From Bdellovibrionales bacterium GWA1_52_35 (lineage in GTDB: Bacteria; Bdellovibrionota; UBA1018): a stretch of DNA of 38,777 nt. The position numbers and the translations under genes are program-made. Positions 8,801 to 16,643 of the stretch are shown one piece after another. The first letter of the stretch is position 1. The number at the start of each line of letters is the position of its first letter. The notes below the pieces were generated by a model. It did not search any database. It saw nothing but the letters and a program-made list of their open reading frames with translations, and was not told where the DNA came from. The stretch is from assembly GCA_001769805.1 (NCBI GenBank), contig MEPO01000017.1:1-38777 (forward strand). Direction: 5' to 3'.

Positions 8801-9336
8801 AGAATCGCAGCTTTTGTGTTGCGCGTGTCCTGGCAGGTTTCCAGGAGCAGATAATCAACACCACCCTCAATCAAGCCCAGAGCCTGGGCATGAAATTGCC
8901 GTTTCAGGTCTTCGAAGGATATTCCGCCGGTGACTGAGATTGCTTTCGTGGTCGGCCCAATCGAGCCCGCGACAAAGCGTGGCCGATCAGCCTGTGAGTA
9001 GGATCGAGCGGTTTCGAACGCGAGTTTTGCGGCCCGGAAATTGATCTCGTGACACTTGGTTGAAAGTTCGTATTCGCCAAGAACGAGCGGTGTCGCTCCA
9101 AACGTGTTGGTCTCAACAATATCGCAGCCGGCTTCCAGATAGGCGGCATGAATGCTCTGGATGATCTCCGGGCGGGTCAGGACCAGATTTTCATTGCAGC
9201 CCTCATAACTTGGGCCTCCAAAATCCTGAGGTCCCAGACCTTTGCTCTGCAACGCAGTTCCCATGGCACCGTCGAGTACCAGGATTCGTTCTTCAAGTGA
9301 GCTCTTCAGTAGATTCATTTGCGATGGTCGGGTCAT
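5800..9336 (-). CDS. metH: Cobalamin-dependent methionine synthase
   Basis: About 1178 residues; the start could be the ATG at 9336, the ATG at 9318 or a GTG at 9366, and no clear ribosome binding site decides. It transfers the methyl group of 5-methyl-THF to homocysteine through cobalamin. All four modules are present: the homocysteine domain with the zinc cysteines (GLNCATGP and GGCCGTHAGH), the pterin-binding domain (GERTNVIGSRKF), the B12 cap and Rossmann domains with the cobalt-ligand loop DVHDIGKNL, and the AdoMet reactivation domain at the C-terminus. Being full length it can repair oxidised cobalamin. It is followed without a gap by metF. I see no riboswitch in the roughly 50 bases between the pnp terminator and the start. 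Confidence 0.95.
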   Translation of the reverse strand: MTRPSQMNLLKSSLEERILVLDGAMGTALQSKGLGPQDFGGPSYEGCNENLVLTRPEIIQSIHAAYLEAGCDIVETNTFGATPLVLGEYELSTKCHEINFRAAKLAFETARSYSQADRPRFVAGSIGPTTKAISVTGGISFEDLKRQFHAQALGLIEGGVDYLLLETCQDTRNTKAAILAIQQAMTDLSVEVPIAVSCTIEANGTMLAGQTADSFLASLSHLDLLYIGLNCATGPELMADHIRSLSTLTRTRIACVPNAGLPNADGKYPETPEDFAHSLSHFLKNGWLNLIGGCCGTHAGHIKALSKLSGKYTPRRQEVTPRSVLSGVDLLEITDEMRPVIVGERTNVIGSRKFKTLITEGKLDEASELARSQIRGGAQIIDVCLANPDRDELADMRDFMEQAIRKVRVPFMLDSTDPDVIELGLTYCQGKAIINSVNLEDGEHRITKIAALARKFGAALVVGCIDDDPVQGMGITRQRKLEIARREFELLTMKCGILAEDIYFDPLVFPCATGDAQYEGSAAETIEGVRLIKQNFPLCKTVLGISNVSFGLPVAGREILNSVFLYHCVQAGLDLAIVNAEKIERYAGISERDRVLAEDLLFNRGNNPTAAFADAFRDRKETKKERIRSGTPSERLSQYIVEGSKDGLLVDLAEALKTLRPLEIINGPLMQGMDEVGRLFNSNQLIVAEVLQSAEVMKAAVLFLEPHMDKNDITAKNRVLLATVKGDVHDIGKNLVDIIFSNNGFEVIDLGIRVGSEQIIQAIRKHDPKILGLSGLLVKSAHQMAATAVDLREAGINVPLLVGGAALSAHFVDQSIATAYPGTVAYARDAMSGLDLAKAIVNPARFETLKTELATRRSQKGEKEATEETTRLPGMLETTERSSQIDILNQVPNVKQFGRKVLTAHDIETIWTFINPLMLYGRHLGIGGGVVRKLEKMAAEPALRDELLKTEPKALAVWDAVAEVKREHTKTELFKPAAILRFFGAASDGNRLVLFNNDQLNKEIGSFNFSRQPLWDGVCLSDYVQPLSLKRSDNMAAFVVTIGKGVRKYAGQLKERGDYLKSHIIQALAIESAEAYAEFLHQLIRDEWGFSDPAEMTMMDRFRAKYRGRRYSFGYPACPRLDDQQLLFDLLQPTEIGVQLTEGMMMDPEASVSALVFHHPQATYFSVGQRGGPIEDNR

Positions 9337-9388
9337 AGGTTTGCGAAAGTCTAACACAGCATGCACCCTGCGGGTCTAGCTTCTTTAT

Positions 9389-9422
9389 AAAAAAAGCGCC
9401 CCCTTGAAAAACAAGGAGGCGC
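9389..9422 (-). terminator. Rho-independent terminator of pnp
   Basis: An 11-bp stem with one mismatch (9396-9406 against 9412-9422) closes on an AAAAA loop (TTTTT in the minus-strand transcript). On the minus strand it is followed by seven T residues (9395-9389). It lies 25 bases after the pnp stop and separates pnp from metH. Confidence 0.9.
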
Positions 9423-9446
9423 CAGGTTCACTAATGCAGTTCGCTT

Positions 9447-11681
9447 TTAGCGGCGAGGTCCGCGATCTCCGCCACGGGGTCCACCGCGATCTCCGCGATC
9501 ACCACCGCCACGAGGTCCACGATCTCCGCCGCGATCCCCCCGATCTTCACGTTGGGGAACTCCGCCCGGAGGAGGAGGCAGGAGGGCTTTACGGGAAAGC
9601 CGGACTTTTCCGGACTTGTCCACTTCGAGAACTTTCACTTCGATCTCGTCGCCTTCCTTCAGGTAATCCGTTACGGAATTCACGCGCTCATAGGCGATTT
9701 CAGAAATGTGGAGCAGCCCATCCTGGCTCGGCATAATGCCTACGAATGCGCCGAAATCCACGATCTTTTTCACGATGCCCTTGTAGGTCTTGCCGACTTC
9801 AGCCGTGGCAATAATGCCATGTATGATGTCAATTGCCTTCTGGGAGGCCGCGCCGTCATTCGAAGCGATGTTGATGCGACCGTCATCGTTGATGTCGATC
9901 TTGCATCCCGTCTGCGCGACGATGTCTTTGATGACCTTGCCACCCGAACCAATGACTTCCCGGATCTTGTCGACCGGTACATGGATCGTGATGATGCGAG
10001 GAGCATATTTCGACATCTCTGCACGGGGGGCCTCGATCGCTTTGGCCATTTCACCGAGAATGTGCAAACGGCCATCATGTGCCTGCGCGAGAGCAGTTTT
10101 CATGATCTGCTCGTCAACGCCTTCGATTTTGATGTCCATCTGAATGCCGGTGATTCCATCACGGGTTCCCGCAACTTTGAAATCCATATCGCCGAGGTGA
10201 TCCTCATCGCCGAGAATATCGGTGAGAATGGCAACCCGGCCGCTCTCCTTAATTAATCCCATCGCGATCCCAGCGACTGGTTTTGTAAAAGGAACACCTG
10301 CATCCATCAGCGCCATCGAGGTGCTGCAAACCGAGCCCATGGATGAAGATCCGTTGCTTTCGAGTGTTTCGCAAACAATGCGCACCGTGTATGGGAATTT
10401 TTCGTATTCCGGCATCATGGCTTTGATCGAGCGTTCTGCCAGAGCGCCATGTCCGATTTCCCGACGTCCTGTACCGCCAAAGCGGCCGGTCTCGCCCACG
10501 CTGTAAGGGGGGAAGTTGTAATGAAGCATGAATTTCCGCATCGAATTCTGAAACATCGTATCGACGATCTGTTCGTCATCGGTGGTCCCGAGAGTGACGG
10601 CTGCGAGAACCTGCGTTTCACCGCGGGTGAAGAGTGAACTTCCATGTGTCCGGGGGAGCAGACCGGCTTCCACGGTGATCGGGCGGACTGTCTTGGTGTC
10701 TCGTCCGTCAATGCGGCTTCCGGTACTGAGAATCATGTCACGCATGAGATTGTATTGGAGCAGATCAAATGCGGAGGTCGCATCGTCTTCAAGCTTTTCA
10801 GCTGCTGCCGGATCTTTCTTCTTCATTTCTTCGGTGATGATGGAGGCGAGAGTGTCTTTCTTGGTCTTTGAAACCAAATCATAGCGCACGTGCTTTTCTT
10901 TGGTTTTCATTGCCGTCTGAATGCCGGCTTTCGCAAGCTTCTCAACCTGAGTCTTCACTTCAGCGGGAACGACGGCAGGTTTGAACTCGCGCTTGGGTTT
11001 GCCGCAGAGATTCCGAAGTTCGTCGACGATCGTGACGACTTTCTTGATTTCATTGTGACCGCGAACAATTGCTTCGAGGACCTGGTCTTCGGCAACTTCG
11101 CGAGCTCCGCCTTCAACCATCATGATGGCGTTCTTAGTGCCGGCAATGAGGATTTCCATGTCCGATTCGCCCTTTTCGATCTGGGTCCAGGTCGGGTTGA
11201 CCACAAATTGGCCGTTCACCCGGCCCATGCGGCAGGCTGCCGTTGGTCCGCTGAAGGGAATGTCAGAAATATGCAGTGCCGCTGAGGCGCCCACTGCTGC
11301 CGCCACATCCAGATCCGCTTCCAGATCAACACAGAGAATGGTCGCGATGACCTGAGTGTCATAATAATAACCCTCAGGAAACAGCGGACGGATCGGTCGA
11401 TCAATCATTCGGGCCGAAAGAGTTGCTTCCGTGGTCGGACGGCCTTCACGTTTCATGAAGCTTCCCGGGATTTTACCAGCGGCGTAAAATTTTTCCGCGA
11501 ACTCTACGGTCAAAGGAAAGAAGTCAGCGCCTGCGCGCGGGGTTTTGGCCGAACAAGCGGTGACCAGCACGCGCGTGTCGCCATAGCTAACGAGAACGGC
11601 GCCGTCCGCCTGCTTGGCGAGCTTACCCGTTTCAATGCTCAGGGTTTTTCCACCCATTTCACATGATACACGATGAATCAT
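9447..11681 (-). CDS. pnp: Polyribonucleotide nucleotidyltransferase (PNPase)
   Basis: 744 residues. It degrades RNA 3'-to-5' by phosphorolysis and can add nucleotides in reverse. The two RNase PH-like halves are visible ([27 protein letters not shown] and [22 protein letters not shown]), joined by the helical domain, then a KH domain ([20 protein letters not shown]) and an S1 domain ([28 protein letters not shown]). The S1 domain ends near residue 701. Beyond it is a 43-residue tail made almost only of Gly, Arg, Asp and Pro ([18 protein letters not shown] repeats), longer and more RG-rich than in most PNPases. The start has a strong ribosome binding site, GGGAGGG. It sits 53 bases downstream of rpsO, the conserved rpsO-pnp order. 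Confidence 0.97.
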   Translation of the reverse strand: MIHRVSCEMGGKTLSIETGKLAKQADGAVLVSYGDTRVLVTACSAKTPRAGADFFPLTVEFAEKFYAAGKIPGSFMKREGRPTTEATLSARMIDRPIRPLFPEGYYYDTQVIATILCVDLEADLDVAAAVGASAALHISDIPFSGPTAACRMGRVNGQFVVNPTWTQIEKGESDMEILIAGTKNAIMMVEGGAREVAEDQVLEAIVRGHNEIKKVVTIVDELRNLCGKPKREFKPAVVPAEVKTQVEKLAKAGIQTAMKTKEKHVRYDLVSKTKKDTLASIITEEMKKKDPAAAEKLEDDATSAFDLLQYNLMRDMILSTGSRIDGRDTKTVRPITVEAGLLPRTHGSSLFTRGETQVLAAVTLGTTDDEQIVDTMFQNSMRKFMLHYNFPPYSVGETGRFGGTGRREIGHGALAERSIKAMMPEYEKFPYTVRIVCETLESNGSSSMGSVCSTSMALMDAGVPFTKPVAGIAMGLIKESGRVAILTDILGDEDHLGDMDFKVAGTRDGITGIQMDIKIEGVDEQIMKTALAQAHDGRLHILGEMAKAIEAPRAEMSKYAPRIITIHVPVDKIREVIGSGGKVIKDIVAQTGCKIDINDDGRINIASNDGAASQKAIDIIHGIIATAEVGKTYKGIVKKIVDFGAFVGIMPSQDGLLHISEIAYERVNSVTDYLKEGDEIEVKVLEVDKSGKVRLSRKALLPPPPGGVPQREDRGDRGGDRGPRGGGDRGDRGGPRGGDRGPRR
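9449..9546. repeat. Low-complexity coding repeat for the PNPase RG-rich tail
   Basis: Repeats of the CGAGGTCC / CGCGATCTCCG type at the 3' end of pnp encode Asp-Arg-Gly, Gly-Gly and Gly-Pro-Arg units. The copies are similar at the DNA level, so expansion and contraction by slippage are likely. Confidence 0.7.
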
Positions 11682-11734
11682 AATACCCTCCCGGGGTAGT
11701 TCAGTTTGTCTTTAAAATTCGAATCTAAAGTAGC

Positions 11735-12013
11735 TTATTTTCTTAGATCAAGCGCTTGAATCAGCTTGGTATAGCGACTCGGATCAATCTTCTTCAAATA
11801 GGTGAGAAGACGGCGACGCTGACCGACCATGCTCAGAAGACCACGACGTGAGTGGTGATCTTTGGGGTGGCTTGCAAAATGATTATTAAGCTCATTGATG
11901 TGATTCGTGAGCAGCGCTACTTGGACCTCTGGGGACCCCGTGTCCTTCGCGCCTTGGGCAAATTTTTTGACGACTTCAGCTTTCTTTTCTTTAATTTCAG
12001 TTTTTCCAGCCAT
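11735..12013 (-). CDS. rpsO: 30S ribosomal protein S15
   Basis: 92 residues, normal length (family about 88-90). S15 binds the central domain of 16S rRNA early in 30S assembly. The conserved core is plain: [48 protein letters not shown] and the C-terminal [14 protein letters not shown] short lysine-rich extension of a few residues precedes the core. It is the first gene of the rpsO-pnp pair. I looked for the hairpin that controls pnp in enteric bacteria in the 53-base gap and do not see one. Confidence 0.97.
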   Translation of the reverse strand: MAGKTEIKEKKAEVVKKFAQGAKDTGSPEVQVALLTNHINELNNHFASHPKDHHSRRGLLSMVGQRRRLLTYLKKIDPSRYTKLIQALDLRK

Positions 12014-12173
12014 GTGCTTTCTCTCTAACAGTGATCTGTTTTAGTCTAGTAGTTCTAGTTATTTATTCGATTGGAAGTAGCATGAGCACTTGCTCGCTGT
12101 AAAGGATGAATTCCAAGGAGGAGATCCGGAAGAATGACTCGGTCGGGCGGAAGCGCCGTGATCGCGGAGCTTT

Positions 12174-13253
12174 TCAGGAAAACTTTAAGAAATCCCTCAG
12201 CTTGGAGATTACTTTTGCTTCAATTTGGCGTGCCCTTTCCCGGGTGAGGCCGTAAAGATCAGCAACTTCCTGTAGGGTCTTGGGCTCCTCTGCAAGAAGG
12301 CGATCTTTCAAAATCGAGACTTCTTTCTGATTGAGCTGCTCCTGGAAATCCGGGAGCCGATTGTGAAGGATGCGGAGTAATTCCTGCTTTTCCATAACAC
12401 TGTCGGCACCTTCCGTCGCATCCGTCAGATGTTCCATATGCGAAACTGTTTTGCCGCCATCATTCGGGGAGACCGGGGCATCGAGCGAAAGCTCACTGCC
12501 CTGTCCGGACAGGCGTTGTTCCATTTCAATGATGTCTTTTTCCCGTACCTGGAGTCTTTCCGCCAGGAGCTTGGGCCCGCCCAGTAGGCCCTGGGCTTCG
12601 ATCCGCTGCTTTTCGCGCATGAGATGGTAGAAGAGTTTTTTCTGAGCTTGGGTTGTCCCGATTTTAACCAGACGGAAATTATCGAGCAGGTATTTCAGTA
12701 TGTAAGATCTTATCCACCAGGAAGCATAGTAGCCCAGGCGGGCGCCGCGAGTCGGGTCAAATTTCGAAACTGCCTTCATCAGGCCGATATTGCCTTCCTG
12801 GATCAGGTCGAGAAGATTCGAGTAAAATGTCCGGTATTCGAGGGCGATTTTGACAACGAGGCGTAAATTGGCGGAAACCAGAGCTTTGGCTGCCTGCACA
12901 TCTCCTTCGTTTCGGAGTTTCAGCGCGAGTTTGAATTCCTGCTCCGATTCCATCAAAGGATAACGCTTGAGCTCATCCATGTAGCGCCGCAAGGGGTCAG
13001 AAACAGATGAGGAGGAAATCTCGGCTTCTACAAGGTCGGTTTCTCCAGTCGCAATAATGGCGGGAACCCCGCCTCCAAAGGCTGTAGGCATGGAGCTGGC
13101 GAGGTCACCTTCTTCAGGTTCAAGGTCATCTGATAACTCCGTCTCAGAGTCGTCTTCGTCAACATGGGAAATATCATTTTCCTTGACCTCAGCAGGTAAA
13201 ACCTCTGGTTGAAGGACACGCCTATTTTTTGAAGTGTCGGTTTTGCGCTTCAT
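12174..13253 (-). CDS. rpoH: Sigma-32 (RpoH)-type RNA polymerase sigma factor
   Basis: 359 residues. It belongs to the sigma-70 family and is closest by motif to the heat-shock type: DPLRRYMDELKRYPL (region 1.2), LVSANLRLVVKIALEYR...LLDLIQEGNIGLMKAVSKFDPTRG and YASWWIRSYILKYLLDN (region 2), the AQKKLFYHL block matching the RpoH-box region between 2.4 and 3, and a region 4 helix-turn-helix (TLQEVADLYGLTRERARQIEAKVISKLRDFL). RpoH proteins usually have about 280-300 residues. Here about 85 extra residues precede region 1.2 and are strongly acidic (DEDDSETELSDDLEPEEGD). An AAGGG ribosome binding site lies eight bases before the ATG. The name rpoH is by motif; another group 3 role is possible. Confidence 0.8.
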   Translation of the reverse strand: MKRKTDTSKNRRVLQPEVLPAEVKENDISHVDEDDSETELSDDLEPEEGDLASSMPTAFGGGVPAIIATGETDLVEAEISSSSVSDPLRRYMDELKRYPLMESEQEFKLALKLRNEGDVQAAKALVSANLRLVVKIALEYRTFYSNLLDLIQEGNIGLMKAVSKFDPTRGARLGYYASWWIRSYILKYLLDNFRLVKIGTTQAQKKLFYHLMREKQRIEAQGLLGGPKLLAERLQVREKDIIEMEQRLSGQGSELSLDAPVSPNDGGKTVSHMEHLTDATEGADSVMEKQELLRILHNRLPDFQEQLNQKEVSILKDRLLAEEPKTLQEVADLYGLTRERARQIEAKVISKLRDFLKFS

Positions 13254-13267
13254 CTGGAAGCCCTTTT

Positions 13268-13295
13268 ATAATAGATGGCCGGAGGACTCAAGCAA
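13268..13295 (-). promoter_or_regulatory. Possible sigma-70 promoter of the sigma-factor gene
   Basis: On the minus strand, -35 TTGCTT (13295-13290) and -10 TATTAT (13273-13268) are 16 bases apart. The expected start near 13261 would leave a very short leader before the ATG at 13253. No convincing sigma-32-type box is seen. Confidence 0.35.
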
Positions 13296-13313
13296 GCTTG
13301 TAAGCCGGTTCCA

Positions 13314-15644
13314 TTACCAAGCGATGATACTTTGAAACAGCTCCTTGGATCCCGGAATCGGGTCTGCTGAGTTTTTGAATCCCTCGCGAAATGCGTGCCG
13401 AAGGCTTCCGCCTGTGCCGCTCGCATGGTACTGCGCAACATTTCGCGCTTGGACTGCAATTTCGTGGAGAAGTACACTTTTTCGTTGAGGTGAGACCGGA
13501 AGTGCGAAGACGGCCTTCGTAGCGGAATACAGCGTATCCAGGGTTGCTTTTGGGGACCGAACGACATTTGTCAGCAGAGAATCGGGATCAGGCAACTCAG
13601 AGCCGATCAAAGCCACCGTTTTGCAGACAGCGCCAAGGACGATCGAATTTGCCCGAGGTGAGGAAATAAGTAAATGGAGACGCTCCGGTTTACGGGTATC
13701 CTGGGTGTCCAAGGCGAGAGCTTCGGCAAGAGAAGTGAGTTCCCAACCATTGAGTTCTTTCTTTTTGAAGTACCAATCAATAATTTCTTTGCTGCCGGGA
13801 AGAGTGGACGGTCTATCGATGATGGCAACCAGTGCGGGACTCAAATCCAAGGTTTGCTGATCGTGGGTTTGCAGGATTTTCTTGATGCGGTCACCTGCCG
13901 CGTTTTTTAGAAACGCTTCGTCCTTGATGGAACGGGACGCCAGACGTGCGATGCCTCCGAAGGCTTTCGGCCCGAATTTCGGTGAATCTAATATGAGCTT
14001 CATCCATTTTTCATTTTTATAAACCCGATCAGAAATTTGGACCTCTGGAGGCGTGGATAAAATTTTGGCTAAGATCTCATCAGTCACTGCTGGAGCTTTA
14101 GCAATCGTGGTGACAAGTTCTTTGTACAGTTCTTCATCACGTTGTGCATAGCTCAAGGCATGATCGAGGACAAGGTCATCGGATTTGGGCGATTCAGCCA
14201 AAGCGCGGGTCATTTCGTTGTTTATCAGTCTATGCTTATCCAAGGACTCGAAGAGCGTTTCCTTGTAGCTCCGAATATCATGATAGCTTGCGCCCGAACT
14301 CTGGTTCAAAAGCTGCTCCTGGGCAATACTGCGGATTAGGGTTTCTACTTTCTGTTCCGTATGCCCCACCATGATTCGATAAAAGGCGTAGTAATCAATT
14401 TTCCTGATCAACCCCAGTTGTTGTGAGAGCAGCTTTTTGTTCAAATAGTCCTGAAGGTGAGCGCTGGTCCGTAGTTTCTCCTGAACGTCATTCAGCAGTT
14501 TTTTTGCTTTTCTGGAGCTCGTTTGTTGTAAATCCAGTAATGCTTCGAAAATGGAGTTGAAGCTGTACCCGATGGAAACAGGATCTTGTAGAATTCGGTC
14601 CAGTGCTTTCAGTACACGTTTCGGTTTATTTTCGTTTTTAAATATACAATCGTTCAGTTTGGCTTCAAGCAGCTGGCTATTGTCAGTGCCAATCAGCGAT
14701 TTGAAAGCATTCAAATCGGGATTGTTCAGCACGTATTCTTCGCCTCTCCCATGGTCAAGCCAGGCCTGTACGGCAATATCTTCGCAGGGCCTCGCAGTCC
14801 CCGGGGCTCGGAACAGCACCTCGAGAGCGTTCGTGAATTTGACAGCAGTTTCGGCAGAAAATTCCTGACCTACGGGATTGTCGAAAATCTCTCGTCGATC
14901 ATTTGTGAGCTGAACAATATGCGCGATATGATATGGAATCGAATACTCACTGTAGGCACCCTTGCCCGGAGCACTCTTGGTCCAACCAAATACCGTCGCG
15001 GCAGGAAAGGTGCGTAAATAGCGGGATGAAAGTGGATTATCCTGATCGAGTGTTGCGGAAAATTCCAGGTTGAGTGCGGCAAAACTTTGCGTGAGGTGGT
15101 CCTCCCGGAGAACTGCGCCTACACGTTGAGTGTGGAAATCCGCCGAATACTGGGGATCATTCAAGGCTTCAATTTTCCCCGGTCCTATGGTCCTGCACCC
15201 TTGAAGCCAGAGACTTTTGACGCTCTCAAACCATCGACGATATTTAGGATTGCAGGCAAGTTTTTCCAAAAATTCAAGACTCAGCTTTCCCCTTCCTCGC
15301 GTGCGTACTCCGCCGAACGCACCTGTATGATGCCCGGAAATGACCAGACCATCGCAGGCTGTCTTCGCTGCAGACATCTGTTCCACCATTTTTTCGAAAG
15401 ATCTTTGCGGTTCGGGATTCCGGTCGGGGTCATGATACTCAGTGACCTCGATTTTGCGTGTTGAGGTCGCATTCAACTTGCTGACGAAGTCACCCATGAC
15501 TTTAAACTCGTTTTCGTTATTTAAACTGAAATAACAAAGCCGAAAGGGGGGTGGGTTGACTTCGTTTGCTTCAGAGGCAGAGAAGGGTATCAGCGCAGAG
15601 AGGAATACATATAGACCGGTTTTGAAATGCAGCCCCATGTCCAT
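13314..15644 (-). CDS. Exported protein with clan-CD-like His/Cys dyad and helical repeat region
   Basis: 776 residues (start at 15644, or the ATG two codons later). It begins with a signal peptide (LYVFLSALIPFSASEA). Residues 34-245 resemble the clan CD cysteine peptidase layout (caspase, legumain, CHAT): a hydrophobic strand ending in His (CDGLVISGHHTGAFGG, His105/His106), then after about 45 residues a second strand ending in Cys (VKSLWLQGCRTIG, Cys150), then a strand AATVFGWTKSAPG. A paired Gly-His and Gly-Cys after buried strands is the hallmark of the clan. The remaining 500 residues are mostly alpha-helical and leucine-rich, without a recognised repeat. The substrate is unknown and the family is unnamed to me. 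The peptidase call is inference from two motifs. Confidence 0.65.
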   Translation of the reverse strand: MDMGLHFKTGLYVFLSALIPFSASEANEVNPPPFRLCYFSLNNENEFKVMGDFVSKLNATSTRKIEVTEYHDPDRNPEPQRSFEKMVEQMSAAKTACDGLVISGHHTGAFGGVRTRGRGKLSLEFLEKLACNPKYRRWFESVKSLWLQGCRTIGPGKIEALNDPQYSADFHTQRVGAVLREDHLTQSFAALNLEFSATLDQDNPLSSRYLRTFPAATVFGWTKSAPGKGAYSEYSIPYHIAHIVQLTNDRREIFDNPVGQEFSAETAVKFTNALEVLFRAPGTARPCEDIAVQAWLDHGRGEEYVLNNPDLNAFKSLIGTDNSQLLEAKLNDCIFKNENKPKRVLKALDRILQDPVSIGYSFNSIFEALLDLQQTSSRKAKKLLNDVQEKLRTSAHLQDYLNKKLLSQQLGLIRKIDYYAFYRIMVGHTEQKVETLIRSIAQEQLLNQSSGASYHDIRSYKETLFESLDKHRLINNEMTRALAESPKSDDLVLDHALSYAQRDEELYKELVTTIAKAPAVTDEILAKILSTPPEVQISDRVYKNEKWMKLILDSPKFGPKAFGGIARLASRSIKDEAFLKNAAGDRIKKILQTHDQQTLDLSPALVAIIDRPSTLPGSKEIIDWYFKKKELNGWELTSLAEALALDTQDTRKPERLHLLISSPRANSIVLGAVCKTVALIGSELPDPDSLLTNVVRSPKATLDTLYSATKAVFALPVSPQRKSVLLHEIAVQARNVAQYHASGTGGSLRHAFREGFKNSADPIPGSKELFQSIIAW

Positions 15645-15695
15645 TTATCGGGACCAGAGTGAATCAACTTGACCTTTACATCACGAGTTCAATTG

Positions 15696-15711
15696 AAAAC
15701 ATTGATGTTTT
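15696..15711. promoter_or_regulatory. Palindrome AAAACAT-TG-ATGTTTT
   Basis: A perfect 7-bp inverted repeat around a two-base centre, in the gap between two divergent genes and about 35 bases before the M15 peptidase start. The symmetry and AT-richness suggest a repressor or activator site. No T-run follows, so it is not a terminator. Confidence 0.35.
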
Positions 15712-15744
15712 AGCCTTGTGTTACGATCTATATTGGAGCTATCG

Positions 15745-16608
15745 GTGATTCAATTCAGATTTTTCATCCTAATATTCGGTATTCTGTCGGGTACTCCTGC
15801 CCTTGAATGCAGGGGCGAAGAAAATTTGAGCGTCCCTGATCCATCACTTTTGGACCAATATCTCATGGCCACTTCTGGCACGTGTCCTGACGAAATAAAA
15901 CCGGCCATTGCTTTTGAGAACCGAAGGCTCATGGATGAATTGGAATGGGCAATTTCCGAGCGACTTCAGAAGGGCTGGTCGATTTATTATCCCTTAATCT
16001 CAGAGTTCCTGGGGACGTCGGCCAAGCCGGATTCACTAGGATTTGCAGAGGCGGTCAGCCGCTGGCAGCTCTATTCGGGTTGCCGAAATCCCGCCGACGG
16101 CCTGCTCGAGGGGTCAACTCTGCTCAGCATTTTTCTGGAGCTTCAGTCCCGCCGTTTCAACAAAGCAGGCAAGATAGGGCTCGAAAAGAAGATGGTCGTT
16201 GTGGAAGAAAAATATATTTTTGACCGCCAAAGAGCGAAGGACCGTCGCCAGCTCGGTCAAGAGACTTTCAATGCCTATGAAAAAATGATCATTGCCGCGC
16301 GCAAATCCGGGATCAAGGGTGACTATTTGAAAATTATTTCAGGGTACCGCTCGGTTCCTTATCAGGATGAGTTGCGGGCTAGAATGCCCAACCTGCAGCC
16401 GAATCAGCTCGCGACGCAGTCGGTCCATTCAACAGGCCGCGCCATTGACCTTTATGTCGGAGGGGATCCTGTGAATTCCAATGTTCTGAACCGGAAAAAC
16501 CAGACAGATTCGCCTGCTTACCGCTGGCTCTTGAAGAATGCCCGTTCTTTTGGGTTTGTTCCGTATTATTTCGAACCTTGGCATTGGGAGTATGTCGGTA
16601 CCGATTGA
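15745..16608 (+). CDS. M15 (VanY-type) D-Ala-D-Ala carboxypeptidase, exported
   Basis: 287 residues from the GTG at 15745, chosen because GGAG lies six bases upstream; a GTG at 15718 lacks one. A signal peptide opens the protein (FRFFILIFGILSGTPALEC). Residues about 98-135 (EAVSRWQLYSGCRNPADGLLEGSTL) resemble a PG_binding_1 repeat. The C-terminal half carries the M15 zinc site: SVHSTGRAIDLY (His228, Asp235) and EPWHWEYVG (His280), with the SGYRS substrate strand at about 199-203. M15 enzymes trim D-Ala or cleave peptide cross-links in peptidoglycan, so it should act in the periplasm. The M16 protease gene follows after 35 bases on the same strand. Confidence 0.85.
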   Translation: MIQFRFFILIFGILSGTPALECRGEENLSVPDPSLLDQYLMATSGTCPDEIKPAIAFENRRLMDELEWAISERLQKGWSIYYPLISEFLGTSAKPDSLGFAEAVSRWQLYSGCRNPADGLLEGSTLLSIFLELQSRRFNKAGKIGLEKKMVVVEEKYIFDRQRAKDRRQLGQETFNAYEKMIIAARKSGIKGDYLKIISGYRSVPYQDELRARMPNLQPNQLATQSVHSTGRAIDLYVGGDPVNSNVLNRKNQTDSPAYRWLLKNARSFGFVPYYFEPWHWEYVGTD

Positions 16609-16643
16609 AAAGCCGGAACTGAACAGCTAGTCTCAAGTTCAAA

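Noticed and set aside
9318..9388. Riboswitch (cobalamin or SAM) upstream of metH
   Set aside because: Only about 50-70 bases lie between the pnp terminator and the metH start, too short for either riboswitch, and no matching core is seen.
9552..10256. Plus-strand open frame opposite pnp (234 codons)
   Set aside because: Antisense to conserved pnp and with no ribosome binding site.
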